Below, one piece after another: positions 24,301 to 33,774 of a stretch of 64,000 bases of DNA. The notes under the pieces were generated by a model. That model was not told where the DNA came from, made no database searches, and saw only the letters and a list, made by a program, of their open reading frames with translations. The number at the start of each line of letters is the position of its first letter. Position 1 is the stretch's first letter. A program made the position numbers and the translations under genes. Source of the stretch: Candidatus Aminicenantes bacterium UBA2190 (GTDB taxonomy: Bacteria > Acidobacteriota > Aminicenantia > UBA2199); assembly GCA_002335385.1 (NCBI GenBank), contig DCVK01000061.1, forward strand, positions 22,762-86,761, in the 5' to 3' direction.

Positions 24301-25677
24301 ATGGGGGAGACCGTCACTGCCAAGGGCGACGAGCTGACCCCGCGGCAGATCGTCCGCGAGCTGGACCGCTTCATCATCGGCCAGAACAAGGCCAAGAAGG
24401 CGGTGAGCATCGCACTGCGCAACCGCTACCGCCGCCAGAAGCTGCCGCCGGACATCGCCGACGACATCATCCCCAAGAACATCCTGATGATCGGCGCCAC
24501 CGGCGTGGGCAAGACCGAGATCGCCCGCCGCCTGGCCAAGCTGACCCGCTCGCCCTTCCTCAAGGTGGAGGCATCGAAGTTCACCGAGGTCGGCTACGTG
24601 GGCCGCGACGTGGAATCGCTGGTCCGCGACCTGGTGCGCATCGCCGTCGACCTGGTCAAGGCCGAGAAAATGGCCGAAAACGATGAAAAGGCCCGGCGCC
24701 ACACCGAGGAGAAGATCCTCGCCATCCTGCTGCCAGCGCCCAAGGAGGCCAAAGAGCCCGCCCCGGGGGAGGAGGGCGAAGCCGAGAACTTCGCCAAGAG
24801 CCGCGAAAAGCTGCGCCAGCTGCTGCGCGCCGGCAAGCTGAACGACCGGGTCATCGAGGTCGAGGTCAAGGCCAATCCCTTCACGCCCCTCGAGATATTC
24901 TCCGCCTCCGGCGTCGAGGAGATCGGCATCCAGATCAGCGAGATGATGCCCAACATTCTCGGCTCGCGGGGATCCAGGAAACGCAAGATGCCCCTGGAAG
25001 ACGCCTTTCACCACATGCTGCAGGACGAGCAGAACCGCCTGCTGGACATGGACCAGGTGGCCAAGGTGGCCATCCAGCGCACCGAGCAGATGGGCATTGT
25101 CTTCCTCGACGAGATCGACAAGATCGCCGGCCGCGAAAGCGGCGGCCACGGCCCCATGGTCTCGCGCGAGGGCGTCCAGCGCGACCTGCTGCCGATCATC
25201 GAGGGCACCACGGTCAACACCAAGTACGGCATGGCCCGCACCGACCACATCCTTTTCATCGGCGCCGGCGCCTTCCACGTGGCCAAACCATCCGACATGA
25301 TCCCCGAACTGCAGGGGCGCTTTCCCATCCGCGTTGAACTGGAATCGCTGAGCCGGGAAGACTTCGTGCGCATCCTGACCGAGCCGCAGAACGCGCTGGT
25401 CAAGCAATACCAGAACCTGCTGGGCACCGAGGGGCTGGAGGTCGAGTTCACCCGGGACGCCGTCGATGAGATCGCCACCATGGCCGTGGAGGTCAACAGC
25501 GCTTCGGAGAATATCGGCGCCCGGCGTTTGCATACCATCATGGAGAAGGTGATGGAGGACATCTCCTTCGAGGCCTCCGACCTGGAGCACGGCCAGGTGC
25601 GCATCGACGGCGACTACGTGCGGCGCAAGGTAGAGGGCATCGTCAAGGACAGCGACTTGAGCAAATACATCCTGTGA
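24301..25677 (+). CDS. hslU: ATP-dependent protease HslVU, ATPase subunit
   Basis: The 458-residue AAA+ unfoldase that feeds substrates to HslV. Walker A GATGVGKT (65-72), the inserted I-domain (about 110-230), Walker B VFLDEIDKI near 266 and sensor LQGRFPIRVEL are visible. The C-terminal tail ends DLSKYIL, as required for docking on HslV. It starts 2 nt after hslV; the lipoprotein gene begins 5 nt after its stop. Confidence 0.97.
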   Translation: MGETVTAKGDELTPRQIVRELDRFIIGQNKAKKAVSIALRNRYRRQKLPPDIADDIIPKNILMIGATGVGKTEIARRLAKLTRSPFLKVEASKFTEVGYVGRDVESLVRDLVRIAVDLVKAEKMAENDEKARRHTEEKILAILLPAPKEAKEPAPGEEGEAENFAKSREKLRQLLRAGKLNDRVIEVEVKANPFTPLEIFSASGVEEIGIQISEMMPNILGSRGSRKRKMPLEDAFHHMLQDEQNRLLDMDQVAKVAIQRTEQMGIVFLDEIDKIAGRESGGHGPMVSREGVQRDLLPIIEGTTVNTKYGMARTDHILFIGAGAFHVAKPSDMIPELQGRFPIRVELESLSREDFVRILTEPQNALVKQYQNLLGTEGLEVEFTRDAVDEIATMAVEVNSASENIGARRLHTIMEKVMEDISFEASDLEHGQVRIDGDYVRRKVEGIVKDSDLSKYIL

Positions 25678-25682
25678 GCGAC

Positions 25683-26753
25683 ATGAAAAAACAAATCCTT
25701 TCCCTGGCGGCGATCGTCGTGCTGCTGTGGAGTTGCGGCAAGAAGGGACCCCTGGTCCTCGCGCCGGAGAACCTGCCGCCGGCGGTGTCCAGTCTGGAAC
25801 TGCGGCAGATCGGCCACGAGATCGTGCTCTCATGGAAATACCCGGCCCAGTTTTCCGACCAGCAGACCCCCCTGCAGGCGTCCCAGGTGCGCAGCGTGGC
25901 CGTGTACCACCTGTCCAAGCCCCACAGCCCCGGCAGCTTCGAGAAGAAAAGCGAGCTCCTGGCCCGGCCCAAGGCCGCAGAGATCACCGCCAGCGGCGAC
26001 GCCCATTCCTTCGCCGTCCCCTTCAGGGTCAAGATGCTCAAGGACAGGGAGCATGCCTTTGCCGTGGCCTACTATTACGGCAGGACGCGCTCGCCCCTCA
26101 GCACCGTTGCGAAGATCACCACGCGCACGCCCCCCGAGGCGGTGCGTGACCTGAAGATCGGCCGCGAGGGCAAGGTCGTGGTGCTGAACTGGAGCCCGCC
26201 CCGGGCCGACAGCGAGGGCCAGCCCCTCCCCGCCCTCCTGGGCTACCGCGTCTACCGCCGTATCGTGGCCGCGTCTTCGTCGGCCCAGAACGTCCCGGGG
26301 AAGGATCCCGGCGCCTTCATTCTTGCCAACGCCAAGCCCGCCAAGGGGGAATACTTCGAGGACGGCGATACCGGCGTGGACGGCGACTACGAGTACCGGG
26401 TATCCAGCCTCCTCGACGAGCGCAGCGAAAGCGAACCTTCCCCCATCGTGACAACGAGCATCCAGGACACCTTTCCACCCGACCCCCCGACCAACCTGGT
26501 CACCTTCACCGCCAAGGACCATCTATTCATCACCTGGGAAGCCGTGCGCGACCATGACCTGGACCACTACGTCGTTTTCCGCAAGTCGTCCGCGGAGGAG
26601 GAGTTCAAGGTCCTGGAAGCCTCCGTGTCCGAGAATTTCTATCGCGACCGCCAGGCGGTGAAGGGGCAGGCGTACACCTACGCCGTCGCCGCCGTCGATC
26701 GCAAGGGCAACCAGAGCGAGCCTGGCCGTCCCGCTCGCCACAAGTTCGAATAA
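25683..26753 (+). CDS. Lipoprotein with fibronectin type III-like domains
   Basis: A 356-residue predicted lipoprotein. The signal peptide ends in LLWSC, with the modified cysteine followed by GKKGPLVLAPENLPP, a motif like the CG(Q/K)KGPL start of LptM/YifL lipoproteins. The remainder appears to hold three beta-sandwich FnIII-like repeats: about 30-140, 145-250 (APPEAVRDLKIG-like start), and 258-350 (PPDPPTNLVTF). Probably on the periplasmic side of a membrane. It is in the hslVU transcription unit, an association with no obvious functional reason. A GTG at 25674 is an alternative start. Confidence 0.75.
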   Translation: MKKQILSLAAIVVLLWSCGKKGPLVLAPENLPPAVSSLELRQIGHEIVLSWKYPAQFSDQQTPLQASQVRSVAVYHLSKPHSPGSFEKKSELLARPKAAEITASGDAHSFAVPFRVKMLKDREHAFAVAYYYGRTRSPLSTVAKITTRTPPEAVRDLKIGREGKVVVLNWSPPRADSEGQPLPALLGYRVYRRIVAASSSAQNVPGKDPGAFILANAKPAKGEYFEDGDTGVDGDYEYRVSSLLDERSESEPSPIVTTSIQDTFPPDPPTNLVTFTAKDHLFITWEAVRDHDLDHYVVFRKSSAEEEFKVLEASVSENFYRDRQAVKGQAYTYAVAAVDRKGNQSEPGRPARHKFE

Positions 26754-26767
26754 ACGGGCGCCGGGCC

Positions 26768-27937
26768 ATGAACGGTCCCGCTCCGGATCGCGCCGCGAAG
26801 ACCGCCGTCGCCCTGGTCGCCTGTCCCGACTACGACGAGGACCGGGTAGAGGCGGCATTGCGGCGGGGAGTCGACCTGCTGGGCGGCATCGGCCGCTTCG
26901 CTTCCGCCGCCGAGCACATCCTGCTCAAGCCCAACGTACTCACCGGCGCTGTTGCGGAGAAGCATGTCACGACCCACCCCGCCGTCTTCAAGGCCATGGG
27001 CCGGTTGCTGCTGGAAAAAGGCGTCCATGTCCGCTACGGCGACTCGCCGGGATTCGGAGGCTTCACGGCGGCAGCCGTCAAGTCGGGCCTGGCCAAGGCC
27101 GCAGGCGAGATCGGCATCGAGATGGCCGATTTTTCCTCCGCCGTCCAGGTCAGCTTCAGCGAAGCCCTGATCGCCAAGCAGCTGGTGCTGGCCCGGGAGG
27201 CGCTGGACGCCGACGGCATCATCGGCCTGTCCAAGATGAAGACCCACGGCTTCATGCGCGTCACCGGCGCCGTAAAAAATCAGTTCGGCTGCGTGCCGGG
27301 CCTGCGCAAGGGCGAATACCACGTCAAGATGCCGCGCAGCGAGCACTTCGCCGCCATGCTGGTCGATGTCTGCCGCCGACTGAAGCCGCGCTTGAACGTC
27401 ATGGACGGCATCGTGGCCATGGAGGGCAACGGCCCGGGCTCCGGGACACCGCGACCCATGAACGTCCTGCTTCTTTCCGCCGACCCGCTGGCCCTGGACG
27501 CCGTATTCTGCCGGCTGGTGCACATGCCGCCGCTGAACGTCCCGACCATGAAGCCCGGGGCCGAGAGCGGCCTGGGCACCTGGGCCGAGGACACGATCGC
27601 GGTCCTGGGAGACGACCCGGCGCGCTTCGCCTGCCCGGGATTCAAGGTGGTGCGCCAGCCTCCCGTCCCCTTTGACCGCTCCTTCCCCTATTACCTGAAA
27701 AAATGGATCACGCCGCGACCGGTCATCGACCCCGGCCGCTGCCAACAATGCGGGGTCTGCAGCGAAGTGTGCCCGCTGGAGCCCAAGGCCGTCGCAACCG
27801 CTGCGCCGGCGGACCAGAACTCGCCGCCCGTCTACGACTACCGGCGCTGCATCCGCTGCTACTGCTGCCAGGAGATGTGCCCGCACGGCGCCATCGCCAT
27901 CCGCCGGCCCGTTCTGAGCCGGCTCATCCATCCCTGA
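26768..27937 (+). CDS. DUF362 iron-sulfur protein
   Basis: A 389-residue protein with an N-terminal DUF362 domain (about 10-300; LKPNVLTG, GDSPGFGGF, GLSKMKTHGFMRVTGAVKN) and a C-terminal ferredoxin domain with two 4Fe-4S cysteine sets, CQQCGVCSEVCP and CIRCYCCQEMCP. Such proteins are presumed redox proteins; no reaction is established. It lies 14 nt after the lipoprotein gene and ends 20 bp before the convergent acyl-CoA synthetase gene. MHTH motif K-M-K-T-H is conserved in the family and may bind an anionic ligand. Confidence 0.87.
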   Translation: MNGPAPDRAAKTAVALVACPDYDEDRVEAALRRGVDLLGGIGRFASAAEHILLKPNVLTGAVAEKHVTTHPAVFKAMGRLLLEKGVHVRYGDSPGFGGFTAAAVKSGLAKAAGEIGIEMADFSSAVQVSFSEALIAKQLVLAREALDADGIIGLSKMKTHGFMRVTGAVKNQFGCVPGLRKGEYHVKMPRSEHFAAMLVDVCRRLKPRLNVMDGIVAMEGNGPGSGTPRPMNVLLLSADPLALDAVFCRLVHMPPLNVPTMKPGAESGLGTWAEDTIAVLGDDPARFACPGFKVVRQPPVPFDRSFPYYLKKWITPRPVIDPGRCQQCGVCSEVCPLEPKAVATAAPADQNSPPVYDYRRCIRCYCCQEMCPHGAIAIRRPVLSRLIHP

Positions 27938-27957
27938 AGGGTGCTTCCTGCCGCGCC

Positions 27958-30651
27958 CTAGCGCGGCCGCAACTCCATCACGGCATCGATCACTGAGCCG
28001 TCCTCCGTGGGCGTGGTAACGAAGCCCAGGCGCTTGAAAAGGGCCAGCATCCACGTGTTGTCGCGGCCGGTCTGGGCGACCACCCGCCGCAATCCCCAAT
28101 GGCCGGCGATCTCCAGACAGCATTCGGTCAATACGCTCCCCAGCCCCCTGTTCTGCCACTTGTCGCCCACCAGGACGGCGTATTCCACGCTCTCGTGGTC
28201 GGGATCGGCGACCAGGCGCCCCACCCCCAGCAACTGGCGCCGGCCATCCCGCTCCAGCTCGGCGACCATGGCGATCTCGCGGTCGTAGTCGATGAAGCAG
28301 TAGCGGACCGCCGCCTGGTGCGACTGCCACTGGAAAAAATGGCGGAAGCGGGCGTAGATGGACTCGCGCGAACAGCCGGCCAGGAGCTCCATCCATAACG
28401 GCTCGTCCTCGGGGCGGATGGGGCGCAGCAGAACGGGCGTTCCGTCGGGCAGGCTCGCCTTGCGGGCGTATTCCTCGGGATAGGGGCGCAGGGCCAGGTG
28501 GGAGTAGGAGCGCCCGCCGGCTGCCGGCGCCGGCCCCTCGATGACCAGGCGCGCATCCAGGGCGATCACCCTCTCCGGGGTGACCAGCAGCGGGTTGATG
28601 TCCAGCTCGGCGATCTCGGGATAATCGGCGGCGAAATACGACAGCCGGATCAGGATCTCCAGCAGGCGGTCGACGGCGAGCGTCCGGCGGCCGCGGTAGC
28701 CGTTGAGCAGGGGCCAGATCTTCAGCGACTCGAGCATGCGCCGGGCCAGGCGCTCGTTGAGCGGCGGGAACCCCAGGCTGCGGTCGGCGAACAATTCGGC
28801 CTCGATGCCTCCGCGGCCGGCCAGAACGACGGTGCCGAACACCGGGTCCTTCTTGATGCCCAGGATCAGCTCCACCCCCTCATGATGGCGGACCATGGAC
28901 TGGACGGTCACCCCGGCCACTCGCGCCGCCGGTGCCTGCTGCCGGGCCCGCTCCAGGATTGTTGTGAAAGCCCGGCGCACCGCGCCCTCGTCCTCCAGGT
29001 CGAGGAGCACTCCCCCCACATCGCTTTTGTGGCTGATGTCGGGGGAGAGGATCTTCAGTACGACCGGGAAGCCGATCTGCCGGGCCAGGAACGCGGCCTC
29101 GTCGGCGCTGCCCGCCGCCCGCGGCATGGCGGTCGGGATGCCGTAGGCTTCCAGCAATGACTTGGAATCGTCCTCGGCGAGGGTCCGCCGTTCGTCCCCC
29201 GCAAGCTTTTTGAACTCGGCATGGAGACTCAGGCGCTCCGAGGTGAAGGCCAGGGGAATGTCCCGGGGTGTCTCGTACAGGCTCTCCAGGTTGCGGGCGT
29301 AGGCCACCAGGGTCATGAAGGCGCGCACCGCCTGCTCGGGGGTGCGGTAGCCGGCGATGCCGGCCTCGGCCAGCACCCGCCTGCCCTCGGTCATGCTTTC
29401 CCCGCCCAGCCAGGCAGCCAGGATCGGCTTGGCCGACAGGTCCTTGAGCTGCGCCAGCGCCTGGGCCATCGCCGTCGGGTTGGTCATGGCCTGCGGCGTG
29501 ACGATCACCAGCACGGCGTCTGCACCCGGGTCCTGCAGAACGATCTCCACCGCCTTGGCCAGTCGCTTGGAACGGGCATCGCCCAGCACGTCGACCGGAT
29601 TGCCGTGCGACCAGCAGGGCGGCAGTACCTCGTCCAGCCGGGACAGCGTATCGGCGGCCAGCTTCGCCAGGGAACCGCCGGCCTGGATCAGGGCATCGGC
29701 GGCCATCACGCCGGGTCCGCCGGCATTGGTCACGACGGCCAGCCGCGGGCCCAGGGGAACCTTCTGGCGGCCGATGAGCTCGGCGCAGTCGAAGATCTCG
29801 CCAATATCCAGCACCCGCGCCAGGCCGGCACGCTGAAAGGCGGCGTCATAAACGGCATCCTCGGCAGCCAGGGCGCCGGTATGCGAGGCAGCCACCTGCG
29901 CCGATTCGGGAAAACGCCCCGCCTTGTAGGCCACGATGGGCTTGCCGCGGGCAAAGGCGCGGGCGGCGGTCATGAACTTCCGCGCCTGGCCGATCGATTC
30001 CACGTAGAGGATGATCGAGCGCGTCCTCTCGTCCTCGCCCAGGTAGTCGATCAGGTCGCCGAAGTCGATGTCCAGGGCGTTGCCGATCGAGGCCACGCAG
30101 GAAAAGCCGATGCTCTCCGCCCGCGCCCAGTCCAGGACGGCGGCGCAGAGGGCGCCCGACTGGGAAATAAATGCCACGTGGCCGCTCTTGGGCATGGCGC
30201 CGGCAAAGCTCATGTTGAGCTGGCGGTTGGGGACGATGACACCCAGGCAATTGGGGCCGAGGATGCGCATGGCGCCGAAGCGGCGCGCCTCGGCCAGGAC
30301 CTGCTCCTCCAGGGCGCGGCCCGCCGGTCCGGTCTCGCGGAAGCCGGAGGAGACGATGACGACGCCGGGAATGCCCGCCTCGCCGCATTCACGCACCAGT
30401 GCCGGCACCTTGGCCGCCGGAGCGCAGATGACGCCCACGTCAACGGGACGCGGCAGCTGGCGGACAGAGGCGAAGCAGGAGATGCCCATGACCGCCTCGA
30501 AATCGGGGTTGACCGGATAGACGACACCGCGGTAGCCGCTGCCGACCAGGTTGCCGAGCACCTTGCCGCCGACGCTCTTGGGATTGGCAGTGACGCCGAT
30601 CAATGCGATGCGCTGCGGATTGAAGATGTTCTCCAAGCGATGGATGGCCAT
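27958..30651 (-). CDS. ADP-forming acyl-CoA synthetase fused to GNAT acetyltransferase
   Basis: An 897-residue fusion. Order: CoA-binding and ligase-CoA domains (about 1-460; GVTANPKSVGGKVLGNL, ILGPNCLGV), ATP-grasp domain (about 475-690; GFPVVLKILSPDISHKSDVGGV) and a C-terminal GNAT domain (about 730-897; LGVGRLVADPD, RGLGSVL acetyl-CoA loop). The phospho-histidine motif of active ADP-forming enzymes is intact (AASHTGALAAEDAV), unlike some Pat-type lysine acetyltransferases in which it is lost. It could therefore make acyl-CoA with ATP formation, acetylate proteins, or both. ATG 30651 follows AAGGAG by 10 nt. Confidence 0.9.
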   Translation of the reverse strand: MAIHRLENIFNPQRIALIGVTANPKSVGGKVLGNLVGSGYRGVVYPVNPDFEAVMGISCFASVRQLPRPVDVGVICAPAAKVPALVRECGEAGIPGVVIVSSGFRETGPAGRALEEQVLAEARRFGAMRILGPNCLGVIVPNRQLNMSFAGAMPKSGHVAFISQSGALCAAVLDWARAESIGFSCVASIGNALDIDFGDLIDYLGEDERTRSIILYVESIGQARKFMTAARAFARGKPIVAYKAGRFPESAQVAASHTGALAAEDAVYDAAFQRAGLARVLDIGEIFDCAELIGRQKVPLGPRLAVVTNAGGPGVMAADALIQAGGSLAKLAADTLSRLDEVLPPCWSHGNPVDVLGDARSKRLAKAVEIVLQDPGADAVLVIVTPQAMTNPTAMAQALAQLKDLSAKPILAAWLGGESMTEGRRVLAEAGIAGYRTPEQAVRAFMTLVAYARNLESLYETPRDIPLAFTSERLSLHAEFKKLAGDERRTLAEDDSKSLLEAYGIPTAMPRAAGSADEAAFLARQIGFPVVLKILSPDISHKSDVGGVLLDLEDEGAVRRAFTTILERARQQAPAARVAGVTVQSMVRHHEGVELILGIKKDPVFGTVVLAGRGGIEAELFADRSLGFPPLNERLARRMLESLKIWPLLNGYRGRRTLAVDRLLEILIRLSYFAADYPEIAELDINPLLVTPERVIALDARLVIEGPAPAAGGRSYSHLALRPYPEEYARKASLPDGTPVLLRPIRPEDEPLWMELLAGCSRESIYARFRHFFQWQSHQAAVRYCFIDYDREIAMVAELERDGRRQLLGVGRLVADPDHESVEYAVLVGDKWQNRGLGSVLTECCLEIAGHWGLRRVVAQTGRDNTWMLALFKRLGFVTTPTEDGSVIDAVMELRPR

Positions 30652-30738
30652 GGTTCGCTCGCTCCTTTTCCTTTCGGGCCCGGGTCGGCACGGGATCGTG
30701 GCGCATCCGCCACGGAGCAACGCCGTGCGGAAGGAAAA

Positions 30739-30767
30739 AGTATAGGGAATCCGACCGGCGAAGTCAA
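30739..30767 (-). promoter_or_regulatory. Promoter of the synthetase-GNAT gene
   Basis: TTGACT (30762-30767), 17 bp, TATACT (30739-30744) on the minus strand. The resulting leader of about 80 nt contains a hairpin CGTGGCG-GATG-CGCCACG. Confidence 0.75.
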
Positions 30768-30854
30768 ACGGGGCGAAGATCCGCTGGGCAACGCCGGGCA
30801 TGCAATTCGTTCACGTCTCTGCTATCATGAGCGGCAGGAATGACGGAGGTCGCC

Positions 30855-30881
30855 ATGCCCAGCCGGGATGATTGCCCATGA
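30855..30881 (+). CDS. Possible 8-codon upstream reading frame
   Basis: ATG at 30855 stands 5 nt after a strong GGAGGT site and encodes MPSRDDCP, ending in a TGA at 30879-30881. It overlaps the first possible ATG (30868) of the next gene, which itself lacks a good ribosome-binding site. It may couple translation of that gene; there is no evidence that the peptide itself acts. Confidence 0.3.
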   Translation: MPSRDDCP

Positions 30882-32829
30882 CCCGCGGTGTCCCATGCCG
30901 CTGAATATCGTATGGCTCAAGATCATCGCCATCCCCACCCTGCATTTCCTTTTTTTCATCGTTTTGCCTGGAGCGGGGTTGTGGATCATCCTGCAGGACC
31001 GGCTGGGGGACAGCAAGCTCCCCGGCGCCGCGCAGTTCCTCAGCGCGGTTGCCCTGGGGATCCTGTACAATGCCCTGCAGTTCCTTCTGGTTGTGCTCGT
31101 TTACCGCAATTTCCCGTTGACCGGCCGCATCTGGCTGAGCATTGGCAAGTACGCCATGGACGTTGCGTTACTGATATGCGTTTCCCTGGCCTACCCCCAA
31201 AAGAGCCGCGACCTTTTGCTGCGGCTTTCGTCCGTCTGCGTCCGCCGCGCCGACGCCCTGCTGCTGCTGTTCGCACTGCTGCTGGGAGTGCTGGCCATCA
31301 CCCACTTTCCCCATGTCCACGACTCCGGCCAGTTGATCGCCACCAACCGCATGCTGCTGGGCGGATTTGATTTCTGGCACGCCAAGCGGTATGCACTCGG
31401 GTTCTCCGCCCTGTGCTATTTCCCGGCGGCGATTTTCCCGGGCATTCCCATGGCCACGCTGGCCTCGGGATACAAGGCGTCACTGGTTGTTCTGCTCGGC
31501 CTCGCGGTGATCTACGGCCTGGACAGGATGGCCGTTGCCCGGCGGGCCGCCGGCATATTCCTTCTCTTTTTCATTTTCATCAGCAGTTTTTTCGGGCTTT
31601 ACGGTGTCATGGAACTCGGGAAGGACAGCGCCTGGTCGGTGCTGTTCAGCGTTATTTTCATGTTCAGCCTCATGGGCCGCGAAAAGACGGCCGCTAAAAA
31701 CGCCTCCCCGCTGTTCCTGCTCGCCGCCATTGCTTTGGGAATGATTGCCATCCCCTATCTGTGCCTATTTTGCCTTGTTCTCGCCGTGCTGCGCCTGCTG
31801 CCCGAAAGGATCTCTGCCCATCGCCTGCTCCTGCCCGCGGCGGTGATCCTGCTTCTGGCAGGCGGCGCCATGATGATGCCGGTCAAGATGGCCGTGCGCG
31901 CGCCGCCGCACACTCGCCCGCAGGTGGGAACATTCGTTTCCTGGTATCCCAGCGACGGCAAGACGCCTTTTTTTCAGTACTATTTCCACTACGAGAGGCA
32001 CGGATACCGGAATTCGGCGCTGATCGCCATAGCCGGCCTGCTGGGCATCTTCCTGCTGCCCAGGGCCGGGGCACGACACAGGGATGCGGCCGTGCGCAGC
32101 ACGGCCTTGTTTCTGCCGGTCGCCACTCTGAGCTGCCTGTTCCTTTCCTTCCTGGCCCGTGGGCAATTGCCGGCCAGCCGCGCGCAAAAAATTCCCCTGA
32201 CGCCCTTCTCCACGCGCCAGGCATGGGACCTGATCAAGGACATTCCCCAGTGGTACGTGCAGCTCATCAGCGGCATTATTATCGTGATCGTGCTCGATGC
32301 CTGGATCAGTAAGCTCCCTTTCTCCCACAAGGCCAGGCAGGCGTTTTTCACCGGCATTGCCCTGCTGGCCGCCGGGGCGGCGCTCAGCGCCAATCTGCCC
32401 CGGGTGGCGGCGCTGAAGGTCCCGGCCCATTTTTACCGCTACGGCGGCAACCGGGATGACCGCTTCGCCCGCACGCTGGAGAGCATCTATCTCCATCCCG
32501 AAGTGAACCAACTATTCATCGCCAGGGATCTGTCCTCGCTGAACGCCAACCATTTTCATTTCGACCTCCAGGGCTATTTCCCGAAAAAAAAGCTGCATAT
32601 CCTCGCGGCAGCCCCCGGAGAAGGCCTGCGGTTCCATCCGCCGCCGGGATCCTCGATCCTGATCGCCGATCATGACCGCATTTGGAAATTCCAGGCGACA
32701 GGGCGCATGCGCAACCGGATGAGCGTCCGCCGGCTGGAACATTTCCCGGGAACCGGCGAGGGCGTTTATCTGATCGAAAGGAGGAAGGAAAACCCGCAGC
32801 GAAGCCTGATGCGACAACCGGAAGAATAA
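30868..32829 (+). CDS. Polytopic membrane protein, function unknown
   Basis: A 653-residue protein with about 12-14 hydrophobic helices over residues 10-520 and a soluble C-terminal domain (about 530-653). The layout, with an early loop THFPHVHDSGQLIATNRM after helix five and a late soluble domain, resembles GT-C-fold glycosyltransferases or O-antigen/oligosaccharide membrane enzymes, but no diagnostic motif was recognised. ATG 30868 or 30895 could be the start; neither has a strong ribosome-binding site. It converges on the flippase-like gene, which with its neighbours may belong to the same envelope pathway (inference). Confidence 0.7.
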   Translation: MIAHDPRCPMPLNIVWLKIIAIPTLHFLFFIVLPGAGLWIILQDRLGDSKLPGAAQFLSAVALGILYNALQFLLVVLVYRNFPLTGRIWLSIGKYAMDVALLICVSLAYPQKSRDLLLRLSSVCVRRADALLLLFALLLGVLAITHFPHVHDSGQLIATNRMLLGGFDFWHAKRYALGFSALCYFPAAIFPGIPMATLASGYKASLVVLLGLAVIYGLDRMAVARRAAGIFLLFFIFISSFFGLYGVMELGKDSAWSVLFSVIFMFSLMGREKTAAKNASPLFLLAAIALGMIAIPYLCLFCLVLAVLRLLPERISAHRLLLPAAVILLLAGGAMMMPVKMAVRAPPHTRPQVGTFVSWYPSDGKTPFFQYYFHYERHGYRNSALIAIAGLLGIFLLPRAGARHRDAAVRSTALFLPVATLSCLFLSFLARGQLPASRAQKIPLTPFSTRQAWDLIKDIPQWYVQLISGIIIVIVLDAWISKLPFSHKARQAFFTGIALLAAGAALSANLPRVAALKVPAHFYRYGGNRDDRFARTLESIYLHPEVNQLFIARDLSSLNANHFHFDLQGYFPKKKLHILAAAPGEGLRFHPPPGSSILIADHDRIWKFQATGRMRNRMSVRRLEHFPGTGEGVYLIERRKENPQRSLMRQPEE

Positions 32830-32844
32830 TCGGGATCGCCCTCG

Positions 32845-33774
32845 TTACCTGCCGTGCCGCTGGGAACGGCGCAGAAGAAGCAGAACGGAGCCGGCCAATG
32901 CCGGCAACGCCGTATTCAGGGAAAAAAGCATCAGTGCGGAGGATACCGCCGGCGCCCTGGGCACTCCAAAAGGGGAGAGAAGGGCGATCGCGGCACCCTC
33001 GCGAATTCCCAGCCCGCCGATGGTGAACGGCAGGATATTGGTGAGCATGATCAGCGGCTGCGCCAGCACGGCCGTCCACAGCCGGGAAGAATGATAATTG
33101 TTCAGGAGAGCGTGGAATTGCAGGATCACCACGCCATAACCGAGCAAGGCGAGCCCCATCTGCTTGCGCTTGACGCCCGTGGGGACGGCCTGGAGCTGCA
33201 GCGTCATGCGGGCTGCTCTTTCCCGAAAGGCGGCGAAGCGGCTGGACTGCGGCAGCAATCGCTGGAGCCAGCGCAGCGGGAAATCCGGCCAAACCAGCAG
33301 TAGCCACAGAAAGGCCAGGAGGATGGCGGCCGCCGCCCCGACCAGGGGATTGGCATAGAAAACAATTCCGGGCACAGCCAGGAGCACCACCGCGGCGACC
33401 TCGAATACCCGGTCCACCATCACCAGGTAGGCGATGAGCCCGCGCTCGTGCCTTTCCAGGAAGATCGCGCGGGCGACCTCCCCCACCCGTCCCGGCGTGA
33501 GCAGGCCTCCCGCCATCCCGACAAGATAGGATTTCGCCGCGTCCGACAGCGAAGCCCCCCCGCCCGCCGCCGCCATGACCAGGCGATGCCATTTCAGCAC
33601 TTTAAGGAAAGTGAACAGCAGCGCCAGGGCCAGGGCCGCTCCGAGTGAAGGCCCGACGGTCCGCAGGGAAGCGGCGATGCCGCCAAGGCCCGCCTTGGCG
33701 ATGACCAGGTAGAGCAGGAGGAGCGACAAGACCAGCTTCGCGGCAAAGAGGACCTTGCCGTTGATCCCTTTCAC
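32845..33774 (-). CDS. Lysylphosphatidylglycerol synthase-type flippase-like membrane protein
   Basis: A 309-residue integral membrane protein with 7-8 helices, of the UPF0104/AglD/MprF transmembrane family. Motifs include GGLLTPGRVGEVARA, VMVDRVFEVAA and PFTIGGLGIREGAAIALL, all typical. Members are thought to move lipids or lipid-linked sugars across the membrane. The start chosen is GTG 33774, 7 nt after GGGAGG and overlapping the upstream stop as GTGA; a more distant GTG at 33795 exists. Last gene of a four-gene minus-strand operon. Confidence 0.82.
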   Translation of the reverse strand: MKGINGKVLFAAKLVLSLLLLYLVIAKAGLGGIAASLRTVGPSLGAALALALLFTFLKVLKWHRLVMAAAGGGASLSDAAKSYLVGMAGGLLTPGRVGEVARAIFLERHERGLIAYLVMVDRVFEVAAVVLLAVPGIVFYANPLVGAAAAILLAFLWLLLVWPDFPLRWLQRLLPQSSRFAAFRERAARMTLQLQAVPTGVKRKQMGLALLGYGVVILQFHALLNNYHSSRLWTAVLAQPLIMLTNILPFTIGGLGIREGAAIALLSPFGVPRAPAVSSALMLFSLNTALPALAGSVLLLLRRSQRHGR

